Below, in pieces: positions 31,506 to 41,704 of a stretch of 64,000 bases of DNA. Under the pieces are notes generated by a model. It did not search any database. It saw nothing but the letters and a program-made list of their open reading frames with translations, and was not told where the DNA came from. Position 1 is the first letter of the stretch; each line of letters opens with the position of its first letter. Both the position numbers and the translations under genes were made by a program. Origin of the DNA: an uncultured Lachnospiraceae bacterium (GTDB taxonomy: Bacteria; Bacillota; Clostridia; Lachnospirales; Lachnospiraceae); the NCBI GenBank assembly GCA_910585715.1, contig CAJUEX010000009.1:27334-91333 (forward strand), written 5' to 3'.

Positions 31506-34007
31506 ATGAGAATACTACAAGTGATTATCAAGAAGCAAAAAGCAATTAAAGCAATGCTGGCAGTTTTTACCCTGGTATTTTGTCTGGAAGATACTGTTTA
31601 TGCAGCAGCCAATAAGTCGGGCTGTGAAAACAGGGGAACGGTAACGGCAGCCTACGATACTGCAGGGACAGCGGTAAATGGTTATTATAAAAAGAATGGG
31701 AAAGTGGTTGTCACCTATGAAATGGGGCAGCCGGATGAAAGCTGCAGCGATACCTCATACCAATATGTGGGAATTACAGATAAGGTAGAGGTGCCTCAAA
31801 TTGACGCATCCGAAACAAATGTATCAGGCGGCGGACATGTCTGCAACGGTCATACTTCCAATACAGCAGAATGGAAGCACTGGTTTGGGCTTTCAGGCAG
31901 GGTGTTGTATGGCATGAGCACTAAGAATCTGGGAAGTGTAACCGTAACGGAGGAAGAGTATAAAAAGTGCAGCTATGCCATTGCAGGACCATCTGCTTCT
32001 TTTGGAGACGGTCTTGGAAGCAGCGGAAGGTTCCATTGGATTGTCCTGTATAAAAAGCTTCCTTCTAAAATAGGGAGCAATGGAATTGATGAAACAGCTC
32101 CTGAAATTGAGTTAAAGGCTGCACCTTCCGGAAAGACAGCCGTGAACCCGGCAAATGGAAAAACTTACGGCACACAGGCAGTATTGACGGCAACCTGTGC
32201 GGACCAGGAGTCAAGGCCACATAAGACAAAGACATTTCGCTATAAAAATTCTTCGGGAAATATAACGGACTGGATTGCAGCAAATAGCGGAAATAAAAAG
32301 ACCGCCTCTTCTACCCATACGGTAAATGGAAACGGCACTTATTCTGTGGAATCACAGGACCAGTTAGGAAACTCTTCCATCAGCAAAGGTATATCCGTAG
32401 ATTTTATTGATTTAACGGCGCCTGCAGCCATGGTGGATAAGACCGTCAATGACAAGGTGGTAGTAAATGGAAAAGAATGGACTGCCACTACAGTAACCTT
32501 AAATGTAACTGCAAGCGACAGCGACGCAGGGCTTTCTTCACTGCCATACAGCTTTGATCAGGTTACATGGACAAATGCCGGAAACTATGTGATAAGCCAG
32601 AACGGCACCTATCATGTTAAGGTTCAGGATGCGCTGGGCAATATGGCAACTAAAACCGTTACAATAGACAATTTTGACAAAACAGCCCCGGAGGCAGAAG
32701 TTATTACGAATTATGAAAATAGCGTTACAATAGGAGAAAAGATATGGTCCGGAGAAGGTGCAAACGTAGAAATTCAGGCGGCAGATAAAGGCTGCGGACT
32801 GGATGCGGCTCCTTATTCCTTTGACGGGGGAGAAAACTGGACCCGGGAAAACCGACATACATTTTCTGAAAACGGCATCTATCAGGTAAAAGTACGTGAT
32901 AGTTTACATAACATTAAAAGTAATGTAGTGTCCATAAAAGGAATTGATAAAACGCCTCCTGTAATACAGGAAATCAGCATGGAACCAAGTAACTGGAAAT
33001 CCGGAAATGCAGTTGTGCAGGTACTGGCAAAAGACAATGAGAGTGGCTGCGGACTTGCAGAAAAAGCATATTCCTTTGATGGGGGAAAGAACTGGACGGA
33101 GAAGAATGAGATAGTAATTTCCAAAACCACAGATTTAAAAATTCAGGTAAAGGATGGGCTTGGAAACATTGCAGAAGAGACTTTTCAGGCAAAATGTACG
33201 CCTGAAGAGGAAAATAAAAAAGGCAATGACGATGATGAAGACGAAGAGAAAGATGATGAAGGAGATGATGATGAAGGGGACGATGAGAAAGATGATGATA
33301 ATAAGGACGATAATAAAAAGAAGCGAAAAAAGTATGGTGATAAAATAACAGATGGGGACAGAGTAAAGAAAGAAGGCATAGTTGATACAAAAAGCGGTGG
33401 AGATGACCCGGTGCCGGAAGGAGAAAATATTATCCCTGTCCCTAAAAAGGAGGAAGGGAAAAAATCCCACAAAAGTCAGGTTAAGAATACCGTGGAAAAC
33501 CGTAAAGAAGATAGCAATGCCAAAGAGAAAACGGAACAGGAAGAAATAAAAGAAACCACCCATCAGGTAACCCTGCCGGTTTTGGAAGAAGAAAAAGAAC
33601 CTATTGAAATAGAAGAATATGACACCAACAGCCCAAAAGAGAGAAAGAGGGAAAAAACATTTCTGGAAAAGTTATGTATTTCCGCACTGATAGCAATACT
33701 ATTGTTAGGACTGTTAGGGCTTTTGTTATGGTATCTGTTTATATTCTGCAAATACAGAGTTGTTTTATATGGTAAGGAAGAGGGCAGATATAACAGGCTT
33801 GGCACTGTTGCCATCTCCCAAAAGGAAGAGCAGCATATGGCAGATATTCCGGATGAACTGTTACAAAAGATTAGCGGAAACCATTATCGTCTTAAAGTAA
33901 ATCCGGCTTATTTATTTGAACGGGAAGGTGAGGATATCTATATCCATATAGAAGAAAGAATGCTGAAAAAACAGGTAGAAAAACAAATTGATTTTTTTGT
34001 AGACTGA
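31506..34007 (+). CDS. Cell-surface protein with Ig-like repeats and acidic stalk
   Basis: An 833-residue exported protein: signal peptide ending near AAAN (about 36), an N-terminal domain, then about four beta-sandwich repeats (YSFDGGENWT and YSFDGGKNWT blocks, each after a DKTAPE or DKTPP linker) to about 570. An Asp/Glu/Lys low-complexity stalk (about 575-710) and a C-terminal membrane helix (about 730-755) followed by a cytoplasmic domain of about 80 residues complete it. GAGAGG supports ATG 31506 over an in-frame ATG 39 bases upstream. Probably a surface adhesin or sensor; function unknown. Confidence 0.82.
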   Translation: MRILQVIIKKQKAIKAMLAVFTLVFCLEDTVYAAANKSGCENRGTVTAAYDTAGTAVNGYYKKNGKVVVTYEMGQPDESCSDTSYQYVGITDKVEVPQIDASETNVSGGGHVCNGHTSNTAEWKHWFGLSGRVLYGMSTKNLGSVTVTEEEYKKCSYAIAGPSASFGDGLGSSGRFHWIVLYKKLPSKIGSNGIDETAPEIELKAAPSGKTAVNPANGKTYGTQAVLTATCADQESRPHKTKTFRYKNSSGNITDWIAANSGNKKTASSTHTVNGNGTYSVESQDQLGNSSISKGISVDFIDLTAPAAMVDKTVNDKVVVNGKEWTATTVTLNVTASDSDAGLSSLPYSFDQVTWTNAGNYVISQNGTYHVKVQDALGNMATKTVTIDNFDKTAPEAEVITNYENSVTIGEKIWSGEGANVEIQAADKGCGLDAAPYSFDGGENWTRENRHTFSENGIYQVKVRDSLHNIKSNVVSIKGIDKTPPVIQEISMEPSNWKSGNAVVQVLAKDNESGCGLAEKAYSFDGGKNWTEKNEIVISKTTDLKIQVKDGLGNIAEETFQAKCTPEEENKKGNDDDEDEEKDDEGDDDEGDDEKDDDNKDDNKKKRKKYGDKITDGDRVKKEGIVDTKSGGDDPVPEGENIIPVPKKEEGKKSHKSQVKNTVENRKEDSNAKEKTEQEEIKETTHQVTLPVLEEEKEPIEIEEYDTNSPKERKREKTFLEKLCISALIAILLLGLLGLLLWYLFIFCKYRVVLYGKEEGRYNRLGTVAISQKEEQHMADIPDELLQKISGNHYRLKVNPAYLFEREGEDIYIHIEERMLKKQVEKQIDFFVD

Positions 34008-34067
34008 TATTAAAAAATGGAAATTTAAATAAAAGCTTAACTAAAGTATAAATAAAAGTATAAATAA

Positions 34068-34112
34068 AAGTGAAGGCTCCCTGTTAAAATTTAACAGTAG
34101 GAGTTTTCACTT
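34068..34112. terminator. Hairpin between surface protein and membrane protein genes
   Basis: AAGTGAA/TTCACTT at the base and CTGTTAAA/TTTAACAG at the top, with a small internal mismatch. No T-run, so terminator activity is uncertain. Confidence 0.5.
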
Positions 34113-34277
34113 CCTGAAGAAGTATGCTATAATACCACATAACTGTTTTGCTTATCATTTAAAGAACATTTAAGAAAAAAACGAAGATAACTGCAAAAAT
34201 ACATTAATTAATAAATAGTTTTGAGGAAATGCAGGCAATTGTCTGTTAAAGGAATAAAAAAGGAAAATAACATCACT

Positions 34278-36053
34278 ATGGAAGAAAACAATAAAGTGAA
34301 CGGGCATCGTTATAAAATGCTGTTAGCTGCCATTCTGACTGTTTTGTCGCTGGCTGCAGCAATCAGCAAGATTTTTATAGGCTTTGATGTAGATGAAGGC
34401 TATGGGATTTCCATGCCTTATCGCCTGCTGCAGGGAGACAGGCTTCTTTTGGACATGTGGGAGATACATCAGACCTCCTCCTTTCTGCCTTATCTCTTCC
34501 TACTTCCCTTTGTGAAGCTCACTGGCGGAAATACCGGAGTTGTTCTTTATTTCCGGGTTGTTTCCACATTACTTCATTTAGGCTTTTCCTGCTGGGTTTA
34601 TAAGGAATTATCCTATAGGATGGAAAAGGAATGGAGCTGCTTATGCGGGCTTTTGTATTTTAATTTTTTACCCAAGTGGCTTATGAGTCTGGACTTTTCC
34701 ATGCAGCTTATCTGGGGAATGACAGCAATGCTGTTGTTTTTATGTCGGGGGGAAAAAGGAAAGAGTTATTGGGCATTTTTGGCGGGAGTGAGTCTGGCGT
34801 TTACAGTGCTTGGATATCCTACTATGGCTGTTTTATATCCGGCAGCATTATGGCTGATTTGGAAGTATCAGGGAAAATCCATGAAAAGAATGGGAATATT
34901 TACGCTTGGATGCGGCATTTGCGCCATTGTTTTCTTTGGTTATCTGCTAAAGGACATGAGTATGGGAGAGATAGTGTCCAGCATTCCCCATGTTTTTTCG
35001 GATGGTTCCCATCAGTTTGATATGATGACGAAATGGTCTTTGTTTTTTAAGAGGTGGCTGGAGGCAGCTTTGCAGGCAGTTGTCCTGCTGGTTCCCGGCG
35101 GGTTAACAGCCTTTTTATGCAAAATCCTGTTTCCCAAATGCTTTCATGGGAAAAAATGGCTTGTTTGTCTGGTGAAGGAGCATTTTTATTGTTTCTTTGT
35201 GTCAGTGTTCATGATTGTCAGTTCTGTGATTGTAGTATGCGCTGATTTGGCAGGGATTCCATGGAGTCCTTTCCGGCTGCAGGTGCGTTATCTGGTATTA
35301 TTTGCGCTGGCATTTTTCCTTGGGAAGAAGTGCGGGAACAGGGAAACAGAAGAAAAAAGAAAGAAAATAAGAGACTATCTTCTAATAGGAACCTTTATTG
35401 CCTTTGCAGGGATTTTGCTGGCCAGCAATGTAGGTCCTGTTTCCAGCAGTTCCTATCTGATTCCCGGCATTCTGGCTCTTTTGCCCCTGATGTGCTTATA
35501 TGGCAGGGAAGCCGGAATAAAGCAGATGGAGACGGCAATGTATACGGCTGTAAGCATATTTGTTTTAAGTCTGATATTTTGTAAGGGTTATTACGTAAGG
35601 GTCAGCGAATATCCCCCTGCCAATATTTTAGAAAAAAGAGAACAGGTGACTTTTGGTCCCATGAAAGGAATCTATATATATCCGGAGGATTTGGAGCGGG
35701 CAGAGGATTTTTATGAAGCAATAGGACAGGGCGCTTCCGGGGAAAAACTGCTTTTGTTGAGTACTGAGGGCATTTATAATCTTTTCGGAACAGGCACTTA
35801 TGTGACGCCTACTACCATAAGCACACCTGCTTTCAATGAGCAGTGGGTGGAATATTTTACCATTCATAAGGAGCATATGCCGGACCGGATTGTAATTGGA
35901 AAGAATACGATAGATGATTTGGACAAATTTTTCAGGCAGAATCCCCTTGGTATATGGATTCGGGAAAATTATGATATTTCAAATAGAAAAGAGGATGAAT
36001 ATTTATGTGTGATACAAAGCAGAACGGATGGGAGAAAAATGTCAGAAAGGTAA
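34278..36053 (+). CDS. Polytopic membrane protein, GT-C-like
   Basis: A 591-residue protein with about eleven hydrophobic segments and a soluble C-terminal domain of about 130 residues. An early loop contains FIGFDVDEGYGISMPYRLL, an acidic first-loop pattern (D-x-D-E) seen in GT-C mannosyltransferase-type enzymes, but the family is not confirmed. The start is uncertain: ATG 34278 has only a distant AAGGA, while TTG 34221 has none. It overlaps the next gene by 49 bases. Confidence 0.75.
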   Translation: MEENNKVNGHRYKMLLAAILTVLSLAAAISKIFIGFDVDEGYGISMPYRLLQGDRLLLDMWEIHQTSSFLPYLFLLPFVKLTGGNTGVVLYFRVVSTLLHLGFSCWVYKELSYRMEKEWSCLCGLLYFNFLPKWLMSLDFSMQLIWGMTAMLLFLCRGEKGKSYWAFLAGVSLAFTVLGYPTMAVLYPAALWLIWKYQGKSMKRMGIFTLGCGICAIVFFGYLLKDMSMGEIVSSIPHVFSDGSHQFDMMTKWSLFFKRWLEAALQAVVLLVPGGLTAFLCKILFPKCFHGKKWLVCLVKEHFYCFFVSVFMIVSSVIVVCADLAGIPWSPFRLQVRYLVLFALAFFLGKKCGNRETEEKRKKIRDYLLIGTFIAFAGILLASNVGPVSSSSYLIPGILALLPLMCLYGREAGIKQMETAMYTAVSIFVLSLIFCKGYYVRVSEYPPANILEKREQVTFGPMKGIYIYPEDLERAEDFYEAIGQGASGEKLLLLSTEGIYNLFGTGTYVTPTTISTPAFNEQWVEYFTIHKEHMPDRIVIGKNTIDDLDKFFRQNPLGIWIRENYDISNRKEDEYLCVIQSRTDGRKMSER

Positions 36054-37078
36054 TTCCCTATACTCCAGGGGAACAGCCCGGGAATACAAAGGTCATAAAG
36101 TTGAATACAAATGAAAATCCTTATCCGCCGGCGCCGGCAGTAGAGGAAGCTATGAAAAATTTTCCCGCGGATATTCTGCGGCTTTATCCGGACCCGTCCG
36201 TAGGAAAGCTGACGGAAGCTTTGGCGGAATATTATGGACTGAAAAAGGAAAATGTATTTGTGGGGGTTGGTTCCGATGACGTGCTTGCCACTGCATTTTT
36301 AACATTTTTTAACAGCAAAAAGCCGGTTTTCTTTCCGGATATTACATACTCCTTTTATGATGTATGGGCAAAGCTGTATCAGATTCCCTATGAGTGTAAG
36401 CCTCTGGATGAGAACTTTTCCATAGTAAAAGAGGATTACTTACAGGAAAACGGCGGAATTATTTTCCCTAATCCCAATGCCCCTACCGGAGTGCTTCAGA
36501 CAGTGGAATTTATAGAAGAGATTGTAAAGGCAAATCAGGACGTAGTGGTAATTATCGATGAGGCATATATTGATTTTGGAGGAGAAAGCTGTCTGCCCCT
36601 TATCCACAAATATGATAACTTACTGGTTGTACAGACCTTTTCCAAATCCCGCTCCCTTGCAGGGCTTCGGATTGGTTTTGCCATGGGAAATGAAAAACTG
36701 ATTTCCTATTTAAATGATGTAAAATATTCCATTAATTCTTACACGATGAACCAGCCCTCTATTATTCTGGGAGTGGAAAGCATAAAAGAGGATTCTTATT
36801 TTAAAGAAACGATAAAAAAGGTAGTTGCCACGAGGGAAAGGAGCAAGGAGAAGCTAAAAGAGCTTGGATTTTCCTTTCAGGACTCTTACAGCAACTTCAT
36901 CTTTGCAACTCATAAGCAGCGCCCGGCAAAAGAGCTGTTTGAAGCGCTGAAAAAGAAAGACATTTATGTGCGCTACTTTAATCAGGAAAGAATATCGGAT
37001 TATCTGCGGATTACTATTGGGACGGATGAGGAAATGGACAGGCTGTTTGAGGAATTAAAGAGTATTTTAAATCAATAG
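36005..37078 (+). CDS. hisC: Histidinol-phosphate aminotransferase family
   Basis: A 357-residue class I/II PLP aminotransferase. KLNTNENPYPPAP at the N-terminus, FPNPNAPTG, VIIDEAYIDFGG and the PLP-lysine block TFSKSRSLAGLRIGF are typical of HisC. It exchanges the amino group between histidinol phosphate and imidazole-acetol phosphate; related members act on aromatic acids. No other his gene is adjacent, so substrate choice is open. It begins inside the end of the preceding membrane protein gene. Confidence 0.88.
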   Translation: MCDTKQNGWEKNVRKVIPYTPGEQPGNTKVIKLNTNENPYPPAPAVEEAMKNFPADILRLYPDPSVGKLTEALAEYYGLKKENVFVGVGSDDVLATAFLTFFNSKKPVFFPDITYSFYDVWAKLYQIPYECKPLDENFSIVKEDYLQENGGIIFPNPNAPTGVLQTVEFIEEIVKANQDVVVIIDEAYIDFGGESCLPLIHKYDNLLVVQTFSKSRSLAGLRIGFAMGNEKLISYLNDVKYSINSYTMNQPSIILGVESIKEDSYFKETIKKVVATRERSKEKLKELGFSFQDSYSNFIFATHKQRPAKELFEALKKKDIYVRYFNQERISDYLRITIGTDEEMDRLFEELKSILNQ

Positions 37079-37088
37079 GAGAAAGAAT

Positions 37089-37856
37089 ATGGAAGCTTAT
37101 TCGGATTTTGCAAAGGTGTATGATACCTTTATGGATAATACCCCATATGAAACATGGTGCGGATTTCTGGTGTCCCTTTTCCGGAAAGAAGGCATAGAGG
37201 ACGGGCTTGTACTGGATATGGGATGCGGAACCGGAATGCTGACGGAAATGCTGGAGCAGGCGGGATATGATATGATTGGCATTGACAATTCCATGGATAT
37301 GCTGCAGATTGCTATGGAAAAGCAGAGGGAAAAAAAGAAGGATTCCATTTTGTATCTCCTTCAGGATATGCGTGAATTTGAATTGTACGGCACGGTCAGG
37401 GCAGTGGTGAGCATTTGTGATTCTCTCAATTATCTGCTGGATAGGGAGGAACTGGTACAAACCTTTCGGCTAGTAAATAACTATCTGGACCCGGAAGGAA
37501 TTTTTGTATTTGATTTTAATACGACGTACAAGTATAAGGAAGTCATTGGGGACAGCGTTATTGCGGAAAACAGGGAAGAAAGCAGCTTTATATGGGAAAA
37601 TTATTATGATGATGAAACGGGCATGAATGAATACGACCTGACCGTTTTCATAAAAGAAGGGGAGTTGTACCGCAAATTTGAAGAAACCCACTATCAAAGA
37701 GGATATACTTTGCAGGAAGTAAAGAAAGCTTTAAAACAGGCAGGGCTTATTTTTCTAAAGGCTTTTGACGGGGAGACTTATGAACAGCCTCATGAAAGCA
37801 GTGAACGGATTTTTGTAATGGCAAAAGAGCAGGGAAAGAGGATAGAAGAAAAATGA
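37089..37856 (+). CDS. SAM-dependent methyltransferase
   Basis: A 255-residue class I methyltransferase. The SAM site is VLDMGCGTGMLTEML with the acidic end IGIDNSMDML, and VVSICDSLNYLL fits motif IV. Substrate unknown. It follows hisC by 10 bases and overlaps hslO by four, so the three form one operon. Confidence 0.88.
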   Translation: MEAYSDFAKVYDTFMDNTPYETWCGFLVSLFRKEGIEDGLVLDMGCGTGMLTEMLEQAGYDMIGIDNSMDMLQIAMEKQREKKKDSILYLLQDMREFELYGTVRAVVSICDSLNYLLDREELVQTFRLVNNYLDPEGIFVFDFNTTYKYKEVIGDSVIAENREESSFIWENYYDDETGMNEYDLTVFIKEGELYRKFEETHYQRGYTLQEVKKALKQAGLIFLKAFDGETYEQPHESSERIFVMAKEQGKRIEEK

Positions 37857-38731
37857 AGGATTATATTGTAAGAGCAACGGCGGCTGACGCACAAATCAGG
37901 GCGTTTGCCTGTACTACAAGAAATATGGTGGAAACGGCAAGAAGGGTTCATGATACCAGTCCGGTAGTGACGGCGGCTCTTGGCAGGTTATTGACTGGAG
38001 GCGCCATGATGGGAAGCATGTTAAAAGGCGAAAAGGATATACTTACCCTGCAGATACAGGGAAACGGTCCGGTAAAAGGGCTGACGGTAACAGCTGATGC
38101 CAGGGCGAATGTAAAGGGATATGCTTTAAATCCCCAGGCAATGCTGCCGCCAAATGAGAAAGGAAAGCTGGACGTAGGAGGAGCGGTAGGGAACGGCATT
38201 TTGAACGTAATCAAGGATTTAGGATTAAAAGAGCCCTATGTAGGACAGACTGTATTGCAGACAGGAGAAATTGCCGATGACCTGACCTATTATTTTGCCA
38301 CCAGCGAACAGGTGCCCTCCAGCGTAGGGCTTGGAGTCCTGATGGAGAAGGATAACACGGTAAAGCAGGCAGGCGGATTTATTGTACAGCTGATGCCCTT
38401 CGCGCAGGAACAGGTAATTGAAAGGCTGGAAAAAAATCTGGAAAAAATCACTTCTGTTACTGCTCTTTTGGAAGAGGGGAAAACTCCAAAGGAGCTTTTG
38501 GAGCTTTTGCTTGAGGGAATGTCCATGGAAATACTGGATGATATTCCCACTGCTTTTTCCTGTAACTGCAGCAAGGAAAGGGTGGCAAGGGCTATTGTCA
38601 GCATAGGAGAAAAGGATATTAAAGAAATGATAGATGAGGGGAAGGAAATAGAAGTGAACTGTCATTTCTGTAATAAAAACTACACATACTCCATAGAGGA
38701 ATTGAAGGAATTATTAAAGCTGGCAAAGTAA
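37853..38731 (+). CDS. hslO: Redox-regulated chaperone Hsp33
   Basis: A 292-residue holdase. The N-terminal domain (ALGRLLTGGAMMG, GNGPVKGLTVTADA) and the C-terminal zinc switch FSCNCSKERV plus CHFCNKNYTYS supply the four cysteines (C-x-C and C-x-x-C). Oxidation releases zinc and activates the chaperone. The start overlaps the methyltransferase stop (ATGA). Confidence 0.95.
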   Translation: MKDYIVRATAADAQIRAFACTTRNMVETARRVHDTSPVVTAALGRLLTGGAMMGSMLKGEKDILTLQIQGNGPVKGLTVTADARANVKGYALNPQAMLPPNEKGKLDVGGAVGNGILNVIKDLGLKEPYVGQTVLQTGEIADDLTYYFATSEQVPSSVGLGVLMEKDNTVKQAGGFIVQLMPFAQEQVIERLEKNLEKITSVTALLEEGKTPKELLELLLEGMSMEILDDIPTAFSCNCSKERVARAIVSIGEKDIKEMIDEGKEIEVNCHFCNKNYTYSIEELKELLKLAK

Positions 38732-38805
38732 CGTACTTAAAAGCAATGGAAATAATTGGAGTAAACGGGCAGCAGCCCCCATGGAAAAGGAGAAAAAAGA
38801 AAGCT

Positions 38806-40731
38806 ATGCAGCATGGATTTATTAAGGTAGCGGCGGTAACGCCTAAAATCAGGGTGGCAGATACAGAATATAACAGAGAACAGATTTGCAGGTGTTTAGA
38901 AGAAGCAGAAGGAAACGGGGCGAAAATTATTGTATTTCCGGAGCTTTGTATTACAGGATATACGTGCGGAGATTTATTTTTTCAGGAAACCCTTCTAAAC
39001 GGAGCAAGACGGGCGTTAGAACAGATTGTGGAGTTTACGGATGGAATGGATGCTCTTGTTTTTGTAGGGATGCCGCTGGAAGTCGGAAACCAGTTGTATA
39101 ACGTGGCAGCAGTCATAAACTGCGGAGAGCTGCTTGCCTTTATTCCCAAAACTCATATTCCCGGTTATGGGGAATTTTATGAGGCAAGGCATTTTGCAGG
39201 GGGAAATGCCGCTGCTGTTCCCGTTTCTTTTGGAGGAGAGGAAATCCCCTTTGGAACTCATATTTTATTTGAGACGGATGCTTTGGAAGGAATGGTTGTA
39301 GCGGCAGAAATATGCGAAGATATCTGGGTAACAAATCCACCCAGCACCTCCCATGCTCTGGCAGGAGCCAATGTAATCGTTAATCTTTCTGCTTCAAATG
39401 AAAATGTAGGCAAGGATGAATACAGGAAGATGCTTATAAAATCAGCAAGCGCAAGAATGGTATCAGCCTATATTTATACAAGTGCAGGCGAAGGGGAATC
39501 CACTCAGGATGTGGTATTTGGAGCCCATAATATGATAGCGGAAAACGGCATTATGTTAGCAGAGGCAAATCCTTTTAAAGAACATATTTTGTATGGGGAT
39601 ATTGATATCCAACGACTGAAAATGGAAAGAAGAAGGCTGACTACTTATGAGAATTCGTGGGAGCTGGCAAATGAGACGGCAGGATATCTGACGATTCCCT
39701 TTGCAATTGTAAGGGAGGAAACAAAGCTTACAAGAAGCTTTTTGCAGACGCCGTTTGTTCCCGTTGATAAGGAGAAAAAAGAAAAACGGTGCGAGCAAAT
39801 TTTATCCATACAGTCTTATGGTCTTGTACAAAGATTCCGCCATACGAAAAGTAAGTATGCAATAATCGGGATTTCGGGAGGGTTGGACTCCACTCTGGCG
39901 CTGTTGGTAACGGCAAGGGCATTTGACCTTCTTGGACTGGACAGGAAAAATATTTATTCCGTTACAATGCCCTGTTTTGGCACTACGGACAGAACCTATG
40001 ATAATGCCTGCAGGCTTGCAAAGGTTTTAGGCACCACCTTGCAGGAAGTGGACATTAAAGAGGCGGTTACGGTTCATTTCCGGGATATCGGGCAAGACCT
40101 TGAGAAGCATGACGTTACCTATGAAAACGGACAGGCAAGAGAGAGGACTCAGGTATTAATGGATATTGCCAATAAAACAGGCGGGCTTGTCATTGGAACC
40201 GGGGATATGTCGGAGCTTGCTCTAGGATGGGCAACCTATAACGGCGACCATATGTCTATGTACGGGGTGAATGCAGGCGTGCCAAAGACTCTTGTAAGGC
40301 ATCTGGTAGATTACTATGGAGAAACATGCATGGAACCGGAACTTAAGGCAATTTTAAAGGACGTATTGGATACTCCTGTCAGCCCCGAACTTTTGCCGCC
40401 AAAGGAAGGAAAGATTTCCCAAAAGACGGAAGATTTGGTAGGACCTTACGAGCTGCATGACTTTTTCCTGTATTATATGCTGCGGTGCGGATATTCTCCG
40501 GCAAAGGTATACAGAATTGCATTGACGGCTTTTGAAAGTCTTTATACAGAAGAAATCATATTGAAATGGCTGAAAATCTTTTACCGGCGCTTTTTTGCCC
40601 AGCAGTTCAAGCGCTCCTGTCTGCCGGACGGCCCTAAAATAGGAAGTGTGGCAGTTTCGCCGAGAGGCGATTTGCGCATGCCTTCCGATGCTTCCTGTGC
40701 TGTCTGGGAAAGGGAATTGGAAGATTTATAG
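38806..40731 (+). CDS. nadE: Glutamine-dependent NAD+ synthetase
   Basis: A 641-residue two-domain enzyme. The N-terminal nitrilase-type glutaminase has Glu in VFPELCITGY, Lys in FIPKTHIPGYGEFYE and Cys in VVAAEICEDIWV. The C-terminal synthetase has the ATP loop IGISGGLDSTLAL and GTGDMSELALGWATYNGDH. It makes NAD+ from deamido-NAD+ and glutamine. AAGGAG about 12 bases before ATG 38806 supports this start rather than the longer frame from 38746. Confidence 0.94.
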   Translation: MQHGFIKVAAVTPKIRVADTEYNREQICRCLEEAEGNGAKIIVFPELCITGYTCGDLFFQETLLNGARRALEQIVEFTDGMDALVFVGMPLEVGNQLYNVAAVINCGELLAFIPKTHIPGYGEFYEARHFAGGNAAAVPVSFGGEEIPFGTHILFETDALEGMVVAAEICEDIWVTNPPSTSHALAGANVIVNLSASNENVGKDEYRKMLIKSASARMVSAYIYTSAGEGESTQDVVFGAHNMIAENGIMLAEANPFKEHILYGDIDIQRLKMERRRLTTYENSWELANETAGYLTIPFAIVREETKLTRSFLQTPFVPVDKEKKEKRCEQILSIQSYGLVQRFRHTKSKYAIIGISGGLDSTLALLVTARAFDLLGLDRKNIYSVTMPCFGTTDRTYDNACRLAKVLGTTLQEVDIKEAVTVHFRDIGQDLEKHDVTYENGQARERTQVLMDIANKTGGLVIGTGDMSELALGWATYNGDHMSMYGVNAGVPKTLVRHLVDYYGETCMEPELKAILKDVLDTPVSPELLPPKEGKISQKTEDLVGPYELHDFFLYYMLRCGYSPAKVYRIALTAFESLYTEEIILKWLKIFYRRFFAQQFKRSCLPDGPKIGSVAVSPRGDLRMPSDASCAVWERELEDL

Positions 40732-40784
40732 CATATGCGGAAAGATTGAGGAGAAACAGATGACGCGGCGGGAATAATAACTTA

Positions 40785-40842
40785 CAGGAGCCATCATATC
40801 ATATAGGGATTTTATGATTTCTATATGTTATGACGGCTCCTG
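40785..40842. terminator. Bidirectional terminator
   Basis: CAGGAGCC...TCATATCATATAG pairs with CTATATGTTATGACGGCTCCTG across a 10-base loop. It lies between nadE and the converging small membrane protein gene. Confidence 0.7.
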
Positions 40843-40860
40843 CGTTCGTTTGTCAAATCT

Positions 40861-41340
40861 TTAAGGCAAAGAAATATCTTTGCTTTCGGGTGCAGCATTC
40901 TTAACAGCGGCTTTTTTCAGGGAATCTCCAATTGCTTCCAATAATATAGAAGAAGTATATTTATTGTCAGCGGAATATGTAATGTTTTCCAGGCTCTGCC
41001 CTTCATAAATCTGGTCAATGATTTCTTCAAAGGCAGGCTCAATCAGCGGATACATGGTAGTGACCGCTTCATCCAGATTCACAAGCTGAATGGAATTTAT
41101 GTTGTTTTCATCTACCACCACCTGAATATCCACTGCGTGATTATTTAAAATCAGGGAAGCTGTGTAGACTCCCGGCACGTATGTGGCAGAAGCTGTCTCC
41201 TGGGTTTTGGTATTTTCCTTGCTCTTTGGAAGAAACATTAAAATAAGCAGTATAATAAAAAGAATTCCCAAAAGAACAAAAATTCCTGTGTAGATTAATT
41301 CTTTCATGTGAAGCACAACGATTTTAGTTTTTGGACGCAT
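40861..41340 (-). CDS. Membrane-anchored FMN-binding-like protein
   Basis: A 159-residue protein with one N-terminal membrane helix (about 15-38) and an external domain beginning TYVPGVYTASLILNNHAVDIQV, then LVNLDEAVTTMYPLIEPAFEEII. This resembles FMN-binding domains but lacks a clear flavin-attachment motif. AGGAG eight bases before ATG 41340 sets the start; the frame runs open further upstream without support. Convergent with nadE. Confidence 0.7.
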   Translation of the reverse strand: MRPKTKIVVLHMKELIYTGIFVLLGILFIILLILMFLPKSKENTKTQETASATYVPGVYTASLILNNHAVDIQVVVDENNINSIQLVNLDEAVTTMYPLIEPAFEEIIDQIYEGQSLENITYSADNKYTSSILLEAIGDSLKKAAVKNAAPESKDISLP

Positions 41341-41519
41341 ATCTTTTGCTCCTAAAGTAGTGGTATTTCTATAAGGTATGAAGGGCAAGGGGAAAATATG
41401 CGGATTGTTTTCATGAGAAAACAGAGGAAAAATAAGCGGGAAAAGTTCCGGAGGACATTCTGGATTCATCTTAGGAAAAAATTGTTAACAAAAATTAAAA
41501 AAAAATAAATAAAAATTGC

Positions 41520-41548
41520 TTGCCTTAAATTAAAATTAGTAGTATACT
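41520..41548 (+). promoter_or_regulatory. Promoter with long leader for the Ig-like secreted protein
   Basis: TTGCCT (41520-41525), 17 bases, TATACT (41543-41548). The transcript would carry a 5' leader of about 150 bases. I see no riboswitch class in it. Confidence 0.6.
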
Positions 41549-41704
41549 ATTCAAGGAATTATTACAGGAAATGTATTTCCAAACATAATGTTTTTTACAT
41601 AAGGTTATAAATAACTAACCGGGTGAAATTCGGAAATAGCAGGAAAAGGATACATTTCGTGTAATAAGTAGTAGGGTAAGAACTGTTAAAAAGGAGAGAA
41701 AAAA

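Noticed and set aside
33135..33563. Long minus-strand frames across the acidic stalk of the surface protein
   Set aside because: They are mirror images of the GAT/GAA/AAA-rich codons and have no ribosome sites.
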